A stretch of 55,992 bases of DNA from positions 1 to 55,992 of the forward strand of contig NZ_MKSM01000095.1 of assembly GCF_001897285.1 (NCBI RefSeq). The letters run 5' to 3'. A program made the position numbers and the translations under genes. Shown in pieces: positions 16,093 to 24,483 of the stretch; position 1 is the first letter of the stretch; every line of letters begins with the position of its first letter. The notes under the pieces were generated by a model that did no database searches, was not told the origin of the DNA, and saw nothing but the letters and a program-made list of their open reading frames with translations. The stretch is from Nitrobacter sp. 62-23. Lineage in GTDB: Bacteria; Pseudomonadota; Alphaproteobacteria; Rhizobiales; Xanthobacteraceae.

Positions 16093-18573
16093 TCACCAGT
16101 GGTAGGCAATGCTTCCGGTAATGCGGCGCCGGTCGCCGTAGAAGCATGACGTGGGAAAGCCGCAGCTTGCGACGTACTGGGTGTCGGCGATGTTGACGAC
16201 GTTGATCGCCGCGCGCCAGTTCTTTGCCCATTCGTAGTGAACGGCAAGGTCGCCGAGCACAACGGACGGCACCGTAAGCGTATTGGCCGCATCAGCGAAA
16301 GACGAGCCGATGTAGCGCACGCCGCCGCCGAAACCGAAGCCGTCCAGCCAGCCCTCCCGGAACGTGTAATCCATCCACATCGAAGCGACCTGCCGCGGCT
16401 TGGCGGTCGGCACCGTGCCGATCAAGGTGGGATCGAGATCCTTGCTGACGAACAGCTCGTAGTTGGTGTAGCTCGCAACCACCTTGAAATCGCGGGTGAT
16501 GTTCGCAAGCGCTTCCAGTTCGATGCCGCGCGACGTCACCTCGCCGTTCTGGGTCTGGAACAACGGGTTATTGGGATCGGTCGTCAGCGCATTCTTGCGC
16601 TTGAGATCGAACAGGGCGATGCCGAACCGCGCGTTCAGGCCCGGAGGTTGATACTTCACGCCGATTTCGGTCTGCTCGCCGGTCTCGGGCAGCAGCAACT
16701 CGCCGGCGGCATCGACGCCGATGACGGGATTGTAGCTCGTGGCATAGGACGCATAGGGCGCGAGACCGTTGTCGAAATTGTAGATCAGGCCGGCGCGGCC
16801 GGAAAATTTGCTGTCCTGCCGACTCACCGGCGTATAAATCCGGTCGTTGTTGACCAGCTTGACCCAGTCGTTGCGGCCCGACAGGACCAGCGTGAACTGA
16901 TTCCACTTGATCTGGTCCTGCAGGTAGAGGCCGACCTGTCCCTGGGTCAGATAGATGTCCTGATAAGGATCGCCGTCAAAGACCGTGTTGGTGCCATAGA
17001 CCGGGTTGAGAAGATTCAGGTCGGTCGCCGGCCCGGCCCCTTCCTTGTCGTCGAGCGCGTAGTGTTTGAGATCGAGCCCGATCAGCGCGGTGTGCCGGAA
17101 CGGGCCCGTGGCGAAGCGATACTCGAACTGATTGTCCAGGTTGAGTTGTGTCGCCTTCGAGGCGGCCAGGAAATTGCCCCGCGCGAGGTCGGCGGCCTCC
17201 GGAGTGGTGGCGTAGCCCATGCCGTAAAGGCCGGTGTAGTTCACATCGACGTGCGCCGCGCGGCCGTTCTGGCGGAACGTCGCATTGTCCGACAGGCTCT
17301 TCTCGAACTGATAGCTGACCATGTGTTGCTGCCGCGCGTAACGGTCAACGGCGGGGTCGCCGGTGAACAGGTTCGTCGGGATCCGGCCGAACGGAGCGTC
17401 GGTTACGGTGCCGACATAAGGCAGCCAGTTCAGCGCCCGCGTCTTGTTGTAGGACGACATGGCGAAAACGGTCAGCCGGGTGTCGGCATCGGGCAGCCAG
17501 GTCACGGACGGCGCGATGAAATAATTGTCGTCGTTGACGAAGTTGGTCTGCGTGCCGCCGCCCTGGATCTGGCCGACGATCCTGTAGAGAATCTTGCCGT
17601 TGCCCGGCTGCGTCGCGACGGGGCCTCCGAAGTCGAACTGGGTGTAGGCGTTGCCGAAATTGTTGACGCCGGCCTCGATATAATGAATGGGCTCGAGGGG
17701 AGGCTGCTTGCTCACGGCGTTGACCAGCCCGCCCGGTGACGATCCGCCGTAGAGAATTGCCGACGGCCCGCGCATCACCTCGACGCGCTCGAGATTGAAC
17801 GGCTGCAGTTTCCAGCCGGCATAGCCAAAATAGAAAAGCTGCAGACCATCGAGAAACAGCGACTCGTTCTGTGCGTCAAATCCGCGGATCGTGAACCAGT
17901 CATCGCGAAAATCCGTCCCGAAAGTCGCGGCCACGACGCCGGGCGTATACCGCAAGGTATCGTCGAATTTGGAAACCAGCTTCTGGTCGCGTATCTGTTC
18001 CGCGCCGATCACCGACAGCGACTGCGGAATTTCGACAATTGGCGTCGCTGTCTTGGTGCCGGTCATGCTCTGGTTGGCGACGTAGCCGGTGACCGGACCC
18101 CGCGCGGTCTCGCCTTCCACGTCGATGGTGTCGAGCGGGATGGCGCCGGCCGGCAGCCCGCCGGCGGCGGCAGAGGCGGAGATCGTGGAAGGGTCGACAA
18201 TGGTCACGGTATTCGCGCTGGTGAAGCGGTGGGTAAGCCCCGATCCGGCGAGCAGGCGGGTCAGCGCCTGGTTGGGCGTCAGCGTCCCTTTGATGCCGGG
18301 GCTGCGCCGTCCCGCGACAAGATTTGAAGGGAACAGCAGCCTCAGCCCGGCGCGGTCGGCAAACGCATTGAGTGCGCTGCCGAGATCCTGCGCTCCGATG
18401 TTGAAGGCGATCGCTTGCGACGCTCCCTGCTGCGGCGACCCAGTCTGGGCGACCGCCGCTTGGGTGACAGCACCGCTCATCACAACCGCTAAAGCGGCCG
18501 CCGATCCCAGAAATACATCCCTGAGTGCGGACACCGTACCTTTGCCCCGCCCGGCTTCCCCTGTCTGACTCAT
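16093..18573 (-). CDS. TonB-dependent siderophore receptor with signalling domain (cassette 2)
   Basis: An 826-residue outer-membrane receptor. The signal peptide ends near TQAAVAQ. The STN domain is at about 52-125 (IAFNIGAQDLGSALNAFADRAGLRLLF...LTRLLAGSGLTHRF). The plug begins around 170 (VEIPQSLSVIGAEQIRDQKLVSKFDDTLRYTPGVV) with VEVMRGPSAILYG and SPGGLVNAVSKQP. The barrel includes LYLQDQIKWNQFTLVLSGRND and the C-terminal signature ending IAYHW. It is of the ferrichrome/FhuA-like siderophore receptor family. It is the last gene of the sigma-fecR-receptor series on the minus strand, with a 316-bp gap after fecR that holds the repeat and presumably the receptor promoter. Confidence 0.93.
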   Translation of the reverse strand: MSQTGEAGRGKGTVSALRDVFLGSAAALAVVMSGAVTQAAVAQTGSPQQGASQAIAFNIGAQDLGSALNAFADRAGLRLLFPSNLVAGRRSPGIKGTLTPNQALTRLLAGSGLTHRFTSANTVTIVDPSTISASAAAGGLPAGAIPLDTIDVEGETARGPVTGYVANQSMTGTKTATPIVEIPQSLSVIGAEQIRDQKLVSKFDDTLRYTPGVVAATFGTDFRDDWFTIRGFDAQNESLFLDGLQLFYFGYAGWKLQPFNLERVEVMRGPSAILYGGSSPGGLVNAVSKQPPLEPIHYIEAGVNNFGNAYTQFDFGGPVATQPGNGKILYRIVGQIQGGGTQTNFVNDDNYFIAPSVTWLPDADTRLTVFAMSSYNKTRALNWLPYVGTVTDAPFGRIPTNLFTGDPAVDRYARQQHMVSYQFEKSLSDNATFRQNGRAAHVDVNYTGLYGMGYATTPEAADLARGNFLAASKATQLNLDNQFEYRFATGPFRHTALIGLDLKHYALDDKEGAGPATDLNLLNPVYGTNTVFDGDPYQDIYLTQGQVGLYLQDQIKWNQFTLVLSGRNDWVKLVNNDRIYTPVSRQDSKFSGRAGLIYNFDNGLAPYASYATSYNPVIGVDAAGELLLPETGEQTEIGVKYQPPGLNARFGIALFDLKRKNALTTDPNNPLFQTQNGEVTSRGIELEALANITRDFKVVASYTNYELFVSKDLDPTLIGTVPTAKPRQVASMWMDYTFREGWLDGFGFGGGVRYIGSSFADAANTLTVPSVVLGDLAVHYEWAKNWRAAINVVNIADTQYVASCGFPTSCFYGDRRRITGSIAYHW

Positions 18574-18889
18574 TTTGTGATGCCCGCTGCCCCAATGATG
18601 CGCGTGAGGGTTACGGGCGATGACGCTTCCGCACCGTCCCTCCGAAGCAAGGACGAAACGGCGCCCGGAAATTTGCAGCGGCTTTTGTGAAAAAAGCTCA
18701 TCTCCGTTATTGTCGGGTTTGACGGAGGTGCGCCGCGTCTCGTGTACGGACCGTGCTCCGCAGACCCGGGATCGTCATAGACGCTGAGCTTGGAACGGTT
18801 CCGGATCAGCAATGCAGTATTTCATACTGCGCTGCATCCGGGACACGGGACTGACGGGCGCGGATCGGTTCGTTTGATCGAGAACCGCT
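18574..18889. other. fecR-receptor gap of cassette 2 (316 bp)
   Basis: No ORF is supported. It holds repeat copy A and, on the minus strand, a six-T tract near 18690-18695 that could belong to the receptor promoter. The T tract here does not fit the spacing seen at the other receptors. Confidence 0.5.
18759..18837 (+). repeat. Intergenic repeat copy A, with GCAGTAT-ttc-ATACTGC dyad
   Basis: The partner of the copy at 15937-16021. A perfect 7-bp inverted repeat with a 3-nt loop occupies 18814-18830. The dyad is kept in the other copy despite substitutions in it, which hints at structure under selection. It lies in the untranslated gap between fecR and the receptor of cassette 2. Confidence 0.65.
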
Positions 18890-19843
18890 TTAGCGAATGA
18901 TGGTGACGAAGGGCAGCCGCGTCATCCGCACCGGCAGCGAGTCCTCGATCGTGCGCAGGATCGCTTCCGGATCGTTGAGGTCGAAGACGCCCGTCACCTC
19001 CAGCGACCGCAGCCCGTCTCCCACCAGGACGATCTGCCCGCGGCGATAGCGCTCGATGTCGGCCACTACATCCGCCAGCGGACGACGATTGAAGATCAGT
19101 TTGCCGCGGCGCCACGCCGTTTCGATATCGGCATTGGCTGCCTCCGGCGCCGAGGGTCGTCCGCGCTTGAGGTAACGGACACGCTGATCCACCCGCGCGA
19201 CGACAGGGTCGGGAGCCTCATCGGTGGTGATCGCGACCACGCCTTCCACGACCGTCACGATGGCTTCGTCGGCGCGGATATCGATATCGAAAACGGTGCC
19301 GACGGCGCGCGTCTGCCCGTCTCCCGCCTCGACGATAAAAGGCCGGGCCGCATCGTGCGCGACTGCAAAGGTTGCCTGGCCCTCCAGCAGGGACAGCCGG
19401 CGCTCCGCCGCGCCGAACTTCACCGACAAAGCCGATCTGGCGTTGAGGAACACGGATGACCCGTCGGCGAGGGCGACCGTGCGCTGCTCTCCTACGTCCG
19501 TGGCGTAATCGGCAAGCAGCCGTGGCCCGATGACGCCGGACTTCGCGAGAGTAAAGCCGGCCACCGCCAGCGTTCCCCCGCCCAGCACGGCCCGTCGCGT
19601 CACCCTGGCACGCCGCGCTTTTCGATCCAGCCTCTTGGCGCGATCGCCGGCAACGCCGACGCCATGCCAGATGGATTCGGCCTCGCACGCCGCCACTTCA
19701 TGCTCCGCGCTCTGCCCCCGCCATGCCGCAAAAGCGGCATGATCGTCGGCCGTGGCCCGCCCGGACTTGAGCCTGACGAGCCAGTCGATCGCGGCATCGC
19801 TCAGCGCAATATCGGCTTTTTGCCGCTCGTTATCCGGCCTCAT
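18890..19843 (-). CDS. FecR-type anti-sigma / signal transducer (cassette 2)
   Basis: A 317-residue FecR homologue: N-domain (AAIDWLVRLKSGRATADDHAAFAAWRGQ), one membrane segment at about 85-105 (RAVLGGGTLAVAGFTLAKSG), periplasmic FecR domain (GEQRTVALADGSSVFLNARSALSV, LEGQATFAV, RPFIVEAGDGQTRAVGTVFDI), and a C-terminal STN-like region ending PFVTIIR. The ATG at 19843 follows GAAGGG at good spacing; ATGs at 19873 and 19885 are in frame. It lies 105 bp downstream of its sigma gene. Confidence 0.92.
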   Translation of the reverse strand: MRPDNERQKADIALSDAAIDWLVRLKSGRATADDHAAFAAWRGQSAEHEVAACEAESIWHGVGVAGDRAKRLDRKARRARVTRRAVLGGGTLAVAGFTLAKSGVIGPRLLADYATDVGEQRTVALADGSSVFLNARSALSVKFGAAERRLSLLEGQATFAVAHDAARPFIVEAGDGQTRAVGTVFDIDIRADEAIVTVVEGVVAITTDEAPDPVVARVDQRVRYLKRGRPSAPEAANADIETAWRRGKLIFNRRPLADVVADIERYRRGQIVLVGDGLRSLEVTGVFDLNDPEAILRTIEDSLPVRMTRLPFVTIIR

Positions 19844-19948
19844 CGCAATCAGCCCTTCACCCGCCGGCCTCATCCCGCGCCCCAACGCGCCGGGTCCTCT
19901 TCTAGGACGAAGCGAGGCGGCCGAACATAGACCGGTCCGGCAAAGAAA

Positions 19949-20479
19949 TCAGACCTGATGACGGTAATGATTGCGGCAATGGCGCAGCGCCTGCCCGAGA
20001 TATTTCGCGACCATGCTCTCCGAGACCTTCAACCGCGCGCCGATCTCCCGATGGGACAGGCCATCGCAGCGGCTCAGGAGCAGCGCCGCCCGCGGCTTTG
20101 CTGGCAACCGGGCCAGCGCAAGGGCCAGAAGACGAAGCTGGTCGCGATCGATGATGCAGATCTCCGGCGACGGCGCGTTATCCGCGACCGCCGCCAGCAG
20201 CGCCTCGTCACTGACGCAATGGACGCTATGACGCCGCTCCTTGCGGACGAGGTCGATCGCAATGTTGCCGGCGACCCGCAAAATGAAAGCGTGATAATCG
20301 TGAATCGCGACGGCGTCGCCCTTCATCCCCGCGAGTCGCAGCCATGTTTCCTGAAGCGCATCCTCAGCAAGTTCCTGCGACCCGGTCCGCTTCTTCAAAT
20401 GCGCGCACAGCGCCTTCCATTGCCGGAGATAAACCGACATCACGTCATCATCGGTGCCTGTTGTGGCCGCTGTATCCAT
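19949..20479 (-). CDS. ECF RNA polymerase sigma factor, FecI-like (cassette 2)
   Basis: A 176-residue ECF sigma. Region 2 is at about 15-85 (LRQWKALCAHLKKRTGSQELAEDALQETWLRLAG, YHAFILRVAGNIAIDLVRKERR). Region 4 is at about 115-170 (ALARLPAKPRAALLLSRCDGLSHREIGARLKVSESMVAKYLGQALRHC). It has an atypical short N-terminal extension. It starts a minus-strand cassette with fecR and a transducer receptor. The best iron-control-element match in the window lies 111 nt upstream of its start. Confidence 0.93.
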   Translation of the reverse strand: MDTAATTGTDDDVMSVYLRQWKALCAHLKKRTGSQELAEDALQETWLRLAGMKGDAVAIHDYHAFILRVAGNIAIDLVRKERRHSVHCVSDEALLAAVADNAPSPEICIIDRDQLRLLALALARLPAKPRAALLLSRCDGLSHREIGARLKVSESMVAKYLGQALRHCRNHYRHQV

Positions 20480-20589
20480 GCTGCGATGCGCGATTCCAGG
20501 AGTGCCGGCGGCAAACCTTCAGCCGTAGCGGAGAAGGATCCTCCGCAAATCCTGATAGAAGAACCGCAAAATCGTCGCAACGTCGATAG

Positions 20590-20606
20590 TTTAGATGGCT
20601 TCTAAT
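20590..20606 (-). promoter_or_regulatory. Candidate iron control element before sigma gene 2
   Basis: TTTAGAT-ggc-TTCTAAT matches the ICE consensus TTTAGAA-N3-TTCTAAA at 12 of 14 positions, with only the inner and outer A missing. It lies 110 nt upstream of the sigma gene start. This is the best of the five sites. Confidence 0.65.
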
Positions 20607-20663
20607 AAAATGGTCAGAGGGCATGAGTCCGACCCTTCAGTTCGAAGCGCTTTCCATGCAGCC

Positions 20664-20685
20664 ATTGCCGGTTTACTCCGGCAAT
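20664..20685 (-). terminator. Hairpin downstream of receptor 3
   Basis: A perfect 8-bp stem ATTGCCGG / CCGGCAAT with a 6-nt loop, 40 nt beyond the stop of receptor 3. There is no T run, so a weak or Rho-assisted terminator, or an mRNA-stabilising hairpin, is as likely as a classical terminator. Confidence 0.4.
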
Positions 20686-20724
20686 TCACCGTCATCCTTC
20701 AAAAGGATCGGAACACGTGGGCCA

Positions 20725-23199
20725 TCAGAATTTGTACGTCATGCTGAGTTGCAGGCTGCGCGGCGCGCCCCAGGTGTAGCTGCTGTACCAGTTGTAAATT
20801 GAGTAATATTTCTTGTCGAACAGGTTTCGAACATTGAGAGAGGCCGAAAGATTCTCGTTGATCTTGTAATTCGCCATCAGATCGACGACCCAATAGCTCG
20901 GTGCCGTGCTCCTGACGTCTTCGCCAATGACCCCGTTCCAGACTTCATCGCTCCATGTGATATCCTGCCACCGCGCACCGCCACCGACCGTCAGTCCGTC
21001 GAGCGCGCCATCGAGTTTGTAGGTGGTATAGAGAGTAAACTGGTTCTCGGGCGTCAGCGTCGAAACCTTGATGTTGTCGCGTTTCGAGATATTGTGCGTG
21101 AAGCCGGCCTGGATCTGCCACTGCGGCGAGAGCTGGCCCGAGATTTCCAGCTCGAACCCCTTGGTGACGACGCCATCGACCGCCCGATAGGCAGGATTGC
21201 CATCCGGAGCAAGGCCGCCTGTTTCGACCGGATAGTTGTTCTGCTCGATCTCGAAATAGGCGGCGCTGGAGTTCAGACGTCCGTTGAAGAAAGCGGACTT
21301 TAGCCCAACCTCGTTGCTGGTGCCTTCCCGCGGCGGCAGGGTTAATCCCTGTTCGGTCTGCTCATATTGCGGCTGGAAGATGCCGGTATGACTGCCGTAG
21401 ATCGAGATGTGCTCATTGATGTCGAAGATCGCGCCGAAGTAAGGCACCACCACCGACTTGTCGATGCGCTGTTCATTCGCAGGATCCCAATAGGGACGCT
21501 GCGCGGATTCGTAGTGCACAAGGCGCGTGCCGGCGATCAGCTTCAGCCGGTCGTGCGGGTTGAACCGGAAGGCGGCATAGGCTGCGCGGTTCTGCACCAG
21601 TTCGTTACCCGTTCCGTCGAGGACCCATGCCGGCTCCTGAATGTTCCCGGTCCAGCTGTAGAAGTTCGGAACCGTGGGGTCATAGGCAGGATCGGCTGAG
21701 GAAATCGAATTGACCCAATGTCTTCTGGAAATGCTTCCTCCAAAAACGAGGTCATGCTTGCGCTCGAACAAATAGATGGGGCCGGTGGCATAGGCTTCGG
21801 CGACGTCGAGCTGGGTCTTGCCGAGAAACGCTCCGGACCAGATGCTGACGCCGGACCCGTCCAGAGGATTGGGGTTGCCGTTGCTCGCGGAGCCGAGCTG
21901 GGTGTCGTAGCCGTTGATCTGGCGCTTGAGTTGCACCTTGACGCGCCATTCGTTGTCGAAGCGATGCTCCAGCGTGGTGAACACGCTGTAGACATACTGT
22001 TCCCAACTGCTCCAGCGCGCGCCGGGATTGAAGGAGCGAGGCATGTCGTTGAAGTCGCCGTTGCTGTCGAACAGCGGAATGCCGCCGAAGGATGTCCCCT
22101 TCGGCTGGTTGCGCTGATAGTGCGCGCCCACCGTGAACAGCGTGTCCGGAGTCAGATCGGCTTCGAGAATGCCGTAGACCAGCGAGCCGCGGTTCGTGAA
22201 ATGATCCATGTAGGATCCGCGATCCTGATGGGTTGCAACGAAGCGGCCGCGCACGGTCCCTTCCTTGTTCAGCGGACCGCTCAGGTCGATTTCTCCGCGA
22301 TAGGTATCCCAGGAGCCGCCGCTGAGAGTGGCGTGCCCCTGAAAAGTCCGGGTCGGCTTTTTGCGGATCAGGTTGACGGTGGCTCCGGGATCGCCGCTGC
22401 CGGTCATCAGGCCGTTCGCGCCCTTCAGCACCTCCACCCGATCATACATCGCCGTGTCACTGAGCGACTGGCCGGCGGGATAGCCGCTGTCGTAGTGGCC
22501 GGGCATTCCGTCATCCTGAAAATTCTGGATGGCGAAGCCGCGCGCGTAATATTCGACGCGCTCGTTTTCATACGTCACCGTCGAGATGCCGGGGGTTTGG
22601 CGCATCACGTCGTCGACGGTGTTCAGGTTGAAATCCTCGATCTGCTGGCGTGTGATGACGCTGATCGACTGCGGCGTTTCGCGCGGCGTGAGTTGAAGCC
22701 GGGTCGCGCTCGCGGTCACGCTTGGCGTGTAGGAGCCGGTGCCTTCGGTCATGCCGGGATCGCTCGTCGAGGCTCCCTGTACATCGATCGTGTCGAGCGA
22801 GATGGCGCCGGCCGGCGCCGCGCCGCCGATCGCGGCCGAGGGTTGTTGAATGGTGACGGTGTTGGCGCCGGTGACGGTGTAGGTCACGCCGGTGCCGGTG
22901 AGGAGCCGCGCAAGCGCCTGTCCGCCAGATGCGGTCCCGGAAAAGCCGGGGGAGCGGATGCCGCTGAGGTCGGCCGTCCGATAAGCGAGTTGCATTCCCG
23001 ACTGATCGGCGAACGCACGCAGCGCCGACGACAAGGGCTGTGGGGGAATGGCGAAATTGCGAGCCTGCGACTGTGCTGAGGCGCTTCTGGTTCCCGGCAT
23101 TACGGGTAAAGTCAATGCACCGATCGCCGCTGACATCAGAAGCGCGCGCGACAATCGGCGGATGCCTCTCGGCGTTCCGCCGCTATTGATAACGGCCAT
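20725..23199 (-). CDS. TonB-dependent siderophore receptor with signalling domain, no linked sigma (receptor 3)
   Basis: An 824-residue outer-membrane receptor of the FpvA/FhuE type. The signal sequence ends near RSASAQ. The STN domain is at about 45-115 (NFAIPPQPLSSALRAFADQSGMQLAY...LARLLTGTGVTYTV). The plug has RETPQSISVITRQQIEDFNLNTVDDVMRQTPGIS, VEVLKGANGLMTGSGDPGATVNLIRKKP, and a barrel ending MTYKF. ATG at 23199 has GGGGGA upstream and begins the signal peptide; an ORF start at 23289 is rejected. It is closely paralogous to receptor 4. It keeps an STN domain although no sigma or fecR gene is adjacent, and it has its own candidate iron control element upstream. Confidence 0.92.
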   Translation of the reverse strand: MAVINSGGTPRGIRRLSRALLMSAAIGALTLPVMPGTRSASAQSQARNFAIPPQPLSSALRAFADQSGMQLAYRTADLSGIRSPGFSGTASGGQALARLLTGTGVTYTVTGANTVTIQQPSAAIGGAAPAGAISLDTIDVQGASTSDPGMTEGTGSYTPSVTASATRLQLTPRETPQSISVITRQQIEDFNLNTVDDVMRQTPGISTVTYENERVEYYARGFAIQNFQDDGMPGHYDSGYPAGQSLSDTAMYDRVEVLKGANGLMTGSGDPGATVNLIRKKPTRTFQGHATLSGGSWDTYRGEIDLSGPLNKEGTVRGRFVATHQDRGSYMDHFTNRGSLVYGILEADLTPDTLFTVGAHYQRNQPKGTSFGGIPLFDSNGDFNDMPRSFNPGARWSSWEQYVYSVFTTLEHRFDNEWRVKVQLKRQINGYDTQLGSASNGNPNPLDGSGVSIWSGAFLGKTQLDVAEAYATGPIYLFERKHDLVFGGSISRRHWVNSISSADPAYDPTVPNFYSWTGNIQEPAWVLDGTGNELVQNRAAYAAFRFNPHDRLKLIAGTRLVHYESAQRPYWDPANEQRIDKSVVVPYFGAIFDINEHISIYGSHTGIFQPQYEQTEQGLTLPPREGTSNEVGLKSAFFNGRLNSSAAYFEIEQNNYPVETGGLAPDGNPAYRAVDGVVTKGFELEISGQLSPQWQIQAGFTHNISKRDNIKVSTLTPENQFTLYTTYKLDGALDGLTVGGGARWQDITWSDEVWNGVIGEDVRSTAPSYWVVDLMANYKINENLSASLNVRNLFDKKYYSIYNWYSSYTWGAPRSLQLSMTYKF

Positions 23200-23317
23200 T
23201 CCCCAAGTCCCCCTTGCCTCTCGGTCAAACTCTCTCAGCAAGCCCTGGAAGGGGCAGCGAGGCGAGGAGCAGCGGCTCACCGCTATCATCTCCTCGCAGG
23301 CAAGACGCGCGGCGGGG

Positions 23318-23359
23318 GGCGATCTAAAAGGAAAGAAAAAAATTTTGAGCGATTCTAAC
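23318..23359 (-). promoter_or_regulatory. Promoter region of receptor 3: T7 motif plus candidate iron control element
   Basis: On the minus strand GTTAGAA-tcg-CTCAAAA (23343-23359) matches the ICE consensus at 11 of 14 positions and runs directly into AAAATTTTTTT (23336-23346). Eleven nt later GATCGCC begins. The same T7-N11-GATCG arrangement precedes receptor 4. The two elements overlap, so one regulator could block or assist the other. Confidence 0.45.
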
Positions 23360-23412
23360 TCGGCGCCTTATCCGGCACGCGATTTCAGCCTCTCGGGGTC
23401 AGGCTCTGGCCC

Positions 23413-24264
23413 CTATCGCTTGCCTTCGCCCTTGACGGGAGTCTTGACCGGCGCGCGCGGCTGCTTCGTCGGCTTCTCGACGATGTTTTCCGCGGCGGTA
23501 TTGATATCGTCGATCAATTTGCTGACGCGCTCGGCATTGCTGCCGAGATCGTGTTCGAAATAACGCGACGCAGAACGGATGTCGACCCGCGACCCGTCGC
23601 TGTCGGGCGCGATGCGGATCGCGATGTCCTCGCGCAGTCCCAGGACCGGCGTTTTCGCTACGGCCTCGATATGGCCGGGCTGCCGCGGCTGCGGCGCGCG
23701 TGCATCGATCACCAGCCATTTGCGCCGGGCGACAAGTTTCTGGACGATGTCGAAGGCACGTTGGGCCGTCAGGTCCAACTCGACCGGTTCGATCTCCGGA
23801 TAGGCCAAGCGCTGTTGCTCGGCGGAATAGAGACCGGCGTAGACGGCGGTATTGGCGCCATCGGTGCCGCGCAGCCGCGCCAGTTCCTCGAACTGCGGCG
23901 GATTGATCGGATCGGTGGTGATGTCGTGGATCGCCGGCAGGCTGCGATACCGCACGGCAAGGTATGCAGGATAGGCCAGCACCAGCGTATTCAGAAGCAG
24001 CGCGGTCAGGATGCGGCCTATGCCGCGCGAGCCGTCCCGCCAGATCGCCACCAGGCCCGCGAACGCCGCCAGGATCGACAGTCCCGCGAAGGCGAGTGCG
24101 CCGAACAGCGTCGCCAGCGCAAACTTGGTCTCGAGGAAGCCGAACCTGACGACCATGACGGAGACCACCGTCGCGATCGCCGAGAACACCGCAAGCCGTC
24201 TCGACCACGTCGCCAGCGCGGAGAACGGTTCGGATTGATACGGTGCGGAAAACCTGCGAGCCAT
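23413..24264 (-). CDS. DUF1499-family membrane protein
   Basis: A 283-residue protein with three N-terminal membrane segments (about 18-45, 50-75, 85-110) and a C-terminal DUF1499 domain (about 160-262: PVELDLTAQRAFDIVQKL..RRKWLVIDA, GHIEAVAKTPVLGLREDIAIRI, GSRVDIRSASRYFEHDLGSNAERVSKLIDDI). Function is unknown; the family is widespread in Alphaproteobacteria. The ATG at 24264 is chosen by comparison with the usual MARRFSAPY start; ATG at 24273 is 9 nt upstream. It ends 213 bp from receptor 3 and is probably unrelated to it. The tail after 265 is Lys/Pro rich. Confidence 0.85.
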   Translation of the reverse strand: MARRFSAPYQSEPFSALATWSRRLAVFSAIATVVSVMVVRFGFLETKFALATLFGALAFAGLSILAAFAGLVAIWRDGSRGIGRILTALLLNTLVLAYPAYLAVRYRSLPAIHDITTDPINPPQFEELARLRGTDGANTAVYAGLYSAEQQRLAYPEIEPVELDLTAQRAFDIVQKLVARRKWLVIDARAPQPRQPGHIEAVAKTPVLGLREDIAIRIAPDSDGSRVDIRSASRYFEHDLGSNAERVSKLIDDINTAAENIVEKPTKQPRAPVKTPVKGEGKR

Positions 24265-24310
24265 GGGGCGCATCTCGTTGCGACAGGTGGTTCGTCGCGG
24301 GATCACCTGG

Positions 24311-24338
24311 GGTCTGTTTCAATACGTTGAATCAGACC
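24311..24338 (+). repeat. Inverted repeat GGTCTG...CAGACC
   Basis: GGTCTGtttcaa and ttgaatCAGACC form a dyad of up to 12 bp (GGTCTGWTTCAA arms) around a short centre, at the start of the repeat-rich gap between DUF1499 and the LysR gene. It could be a terminator for the LysR gene, which ends at 24484 on the minus strand. Confidence 0.5.
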
Positions 24339-24358
24339 CGTCGTTTATCTTTATATTT

Positions 24359-24408
24359 GAGCATGACCTTTTCCGAAAACCGGTTTTCTACTTTTCGGGA
24401 TCATGCTC
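24359..24408 (+). repeat. Rhizobial-type palindromic intergenic element
   Basis: A near-perfect 50-bp palindrome with outer arms GAGCATGA / TCATGCTC and centre GAAAACCGGTTTTC. Elements of this sequence type are abundant between genes in Bradyrhizobium and relatives. It supports the taxonomic placement. Only one full copy was seen in the window; the start of a related sequence occurs just after 35010. Confidence 0.8.
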
Positions 24409-24420
24409 TGGTGGATTGAA

Positions 24421-24472
24421 TTTGACATTCGCGACCTCATTCGACCCGCGAGTTAGCGATGCGAATGTCAAA
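24421..24472 (+). repeat. Inverted repeat TTTGACATTCGC...GCGAATGTCAAA
   Basis: Perfect 12-bp arms separated by about 28 bp, flanked by TGGATTGAA and TCCAAATTCCA that extend the symmetry loosely. It lies between the palindrome and the end of the LysR gene, making three inverted repeats in 180 bp. Confidence 0.7.
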
Positions 24473-24483
24473 TCCAAATTCCA

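Noticed and set aside
16237-17739. 500-codon open frame on the plus strand
   Set aside because: Exactly antisense to the receptor 2 gene; its Val/Gly/Arg-rich composition is the usual shadow of a high-GC gene and it has no motif.
18690-18695. Six-T tract upstream of receptor 2 as a fourth T7 promoter site
   Set aside because: Shorter tract, and the following bases (CACAAAAGCC) lack the GATCG-like block at the expected spacing.
21718-23079. 453-codon open frame on the plus strand
   Set aside because: Antisense shadow of receptor 3.
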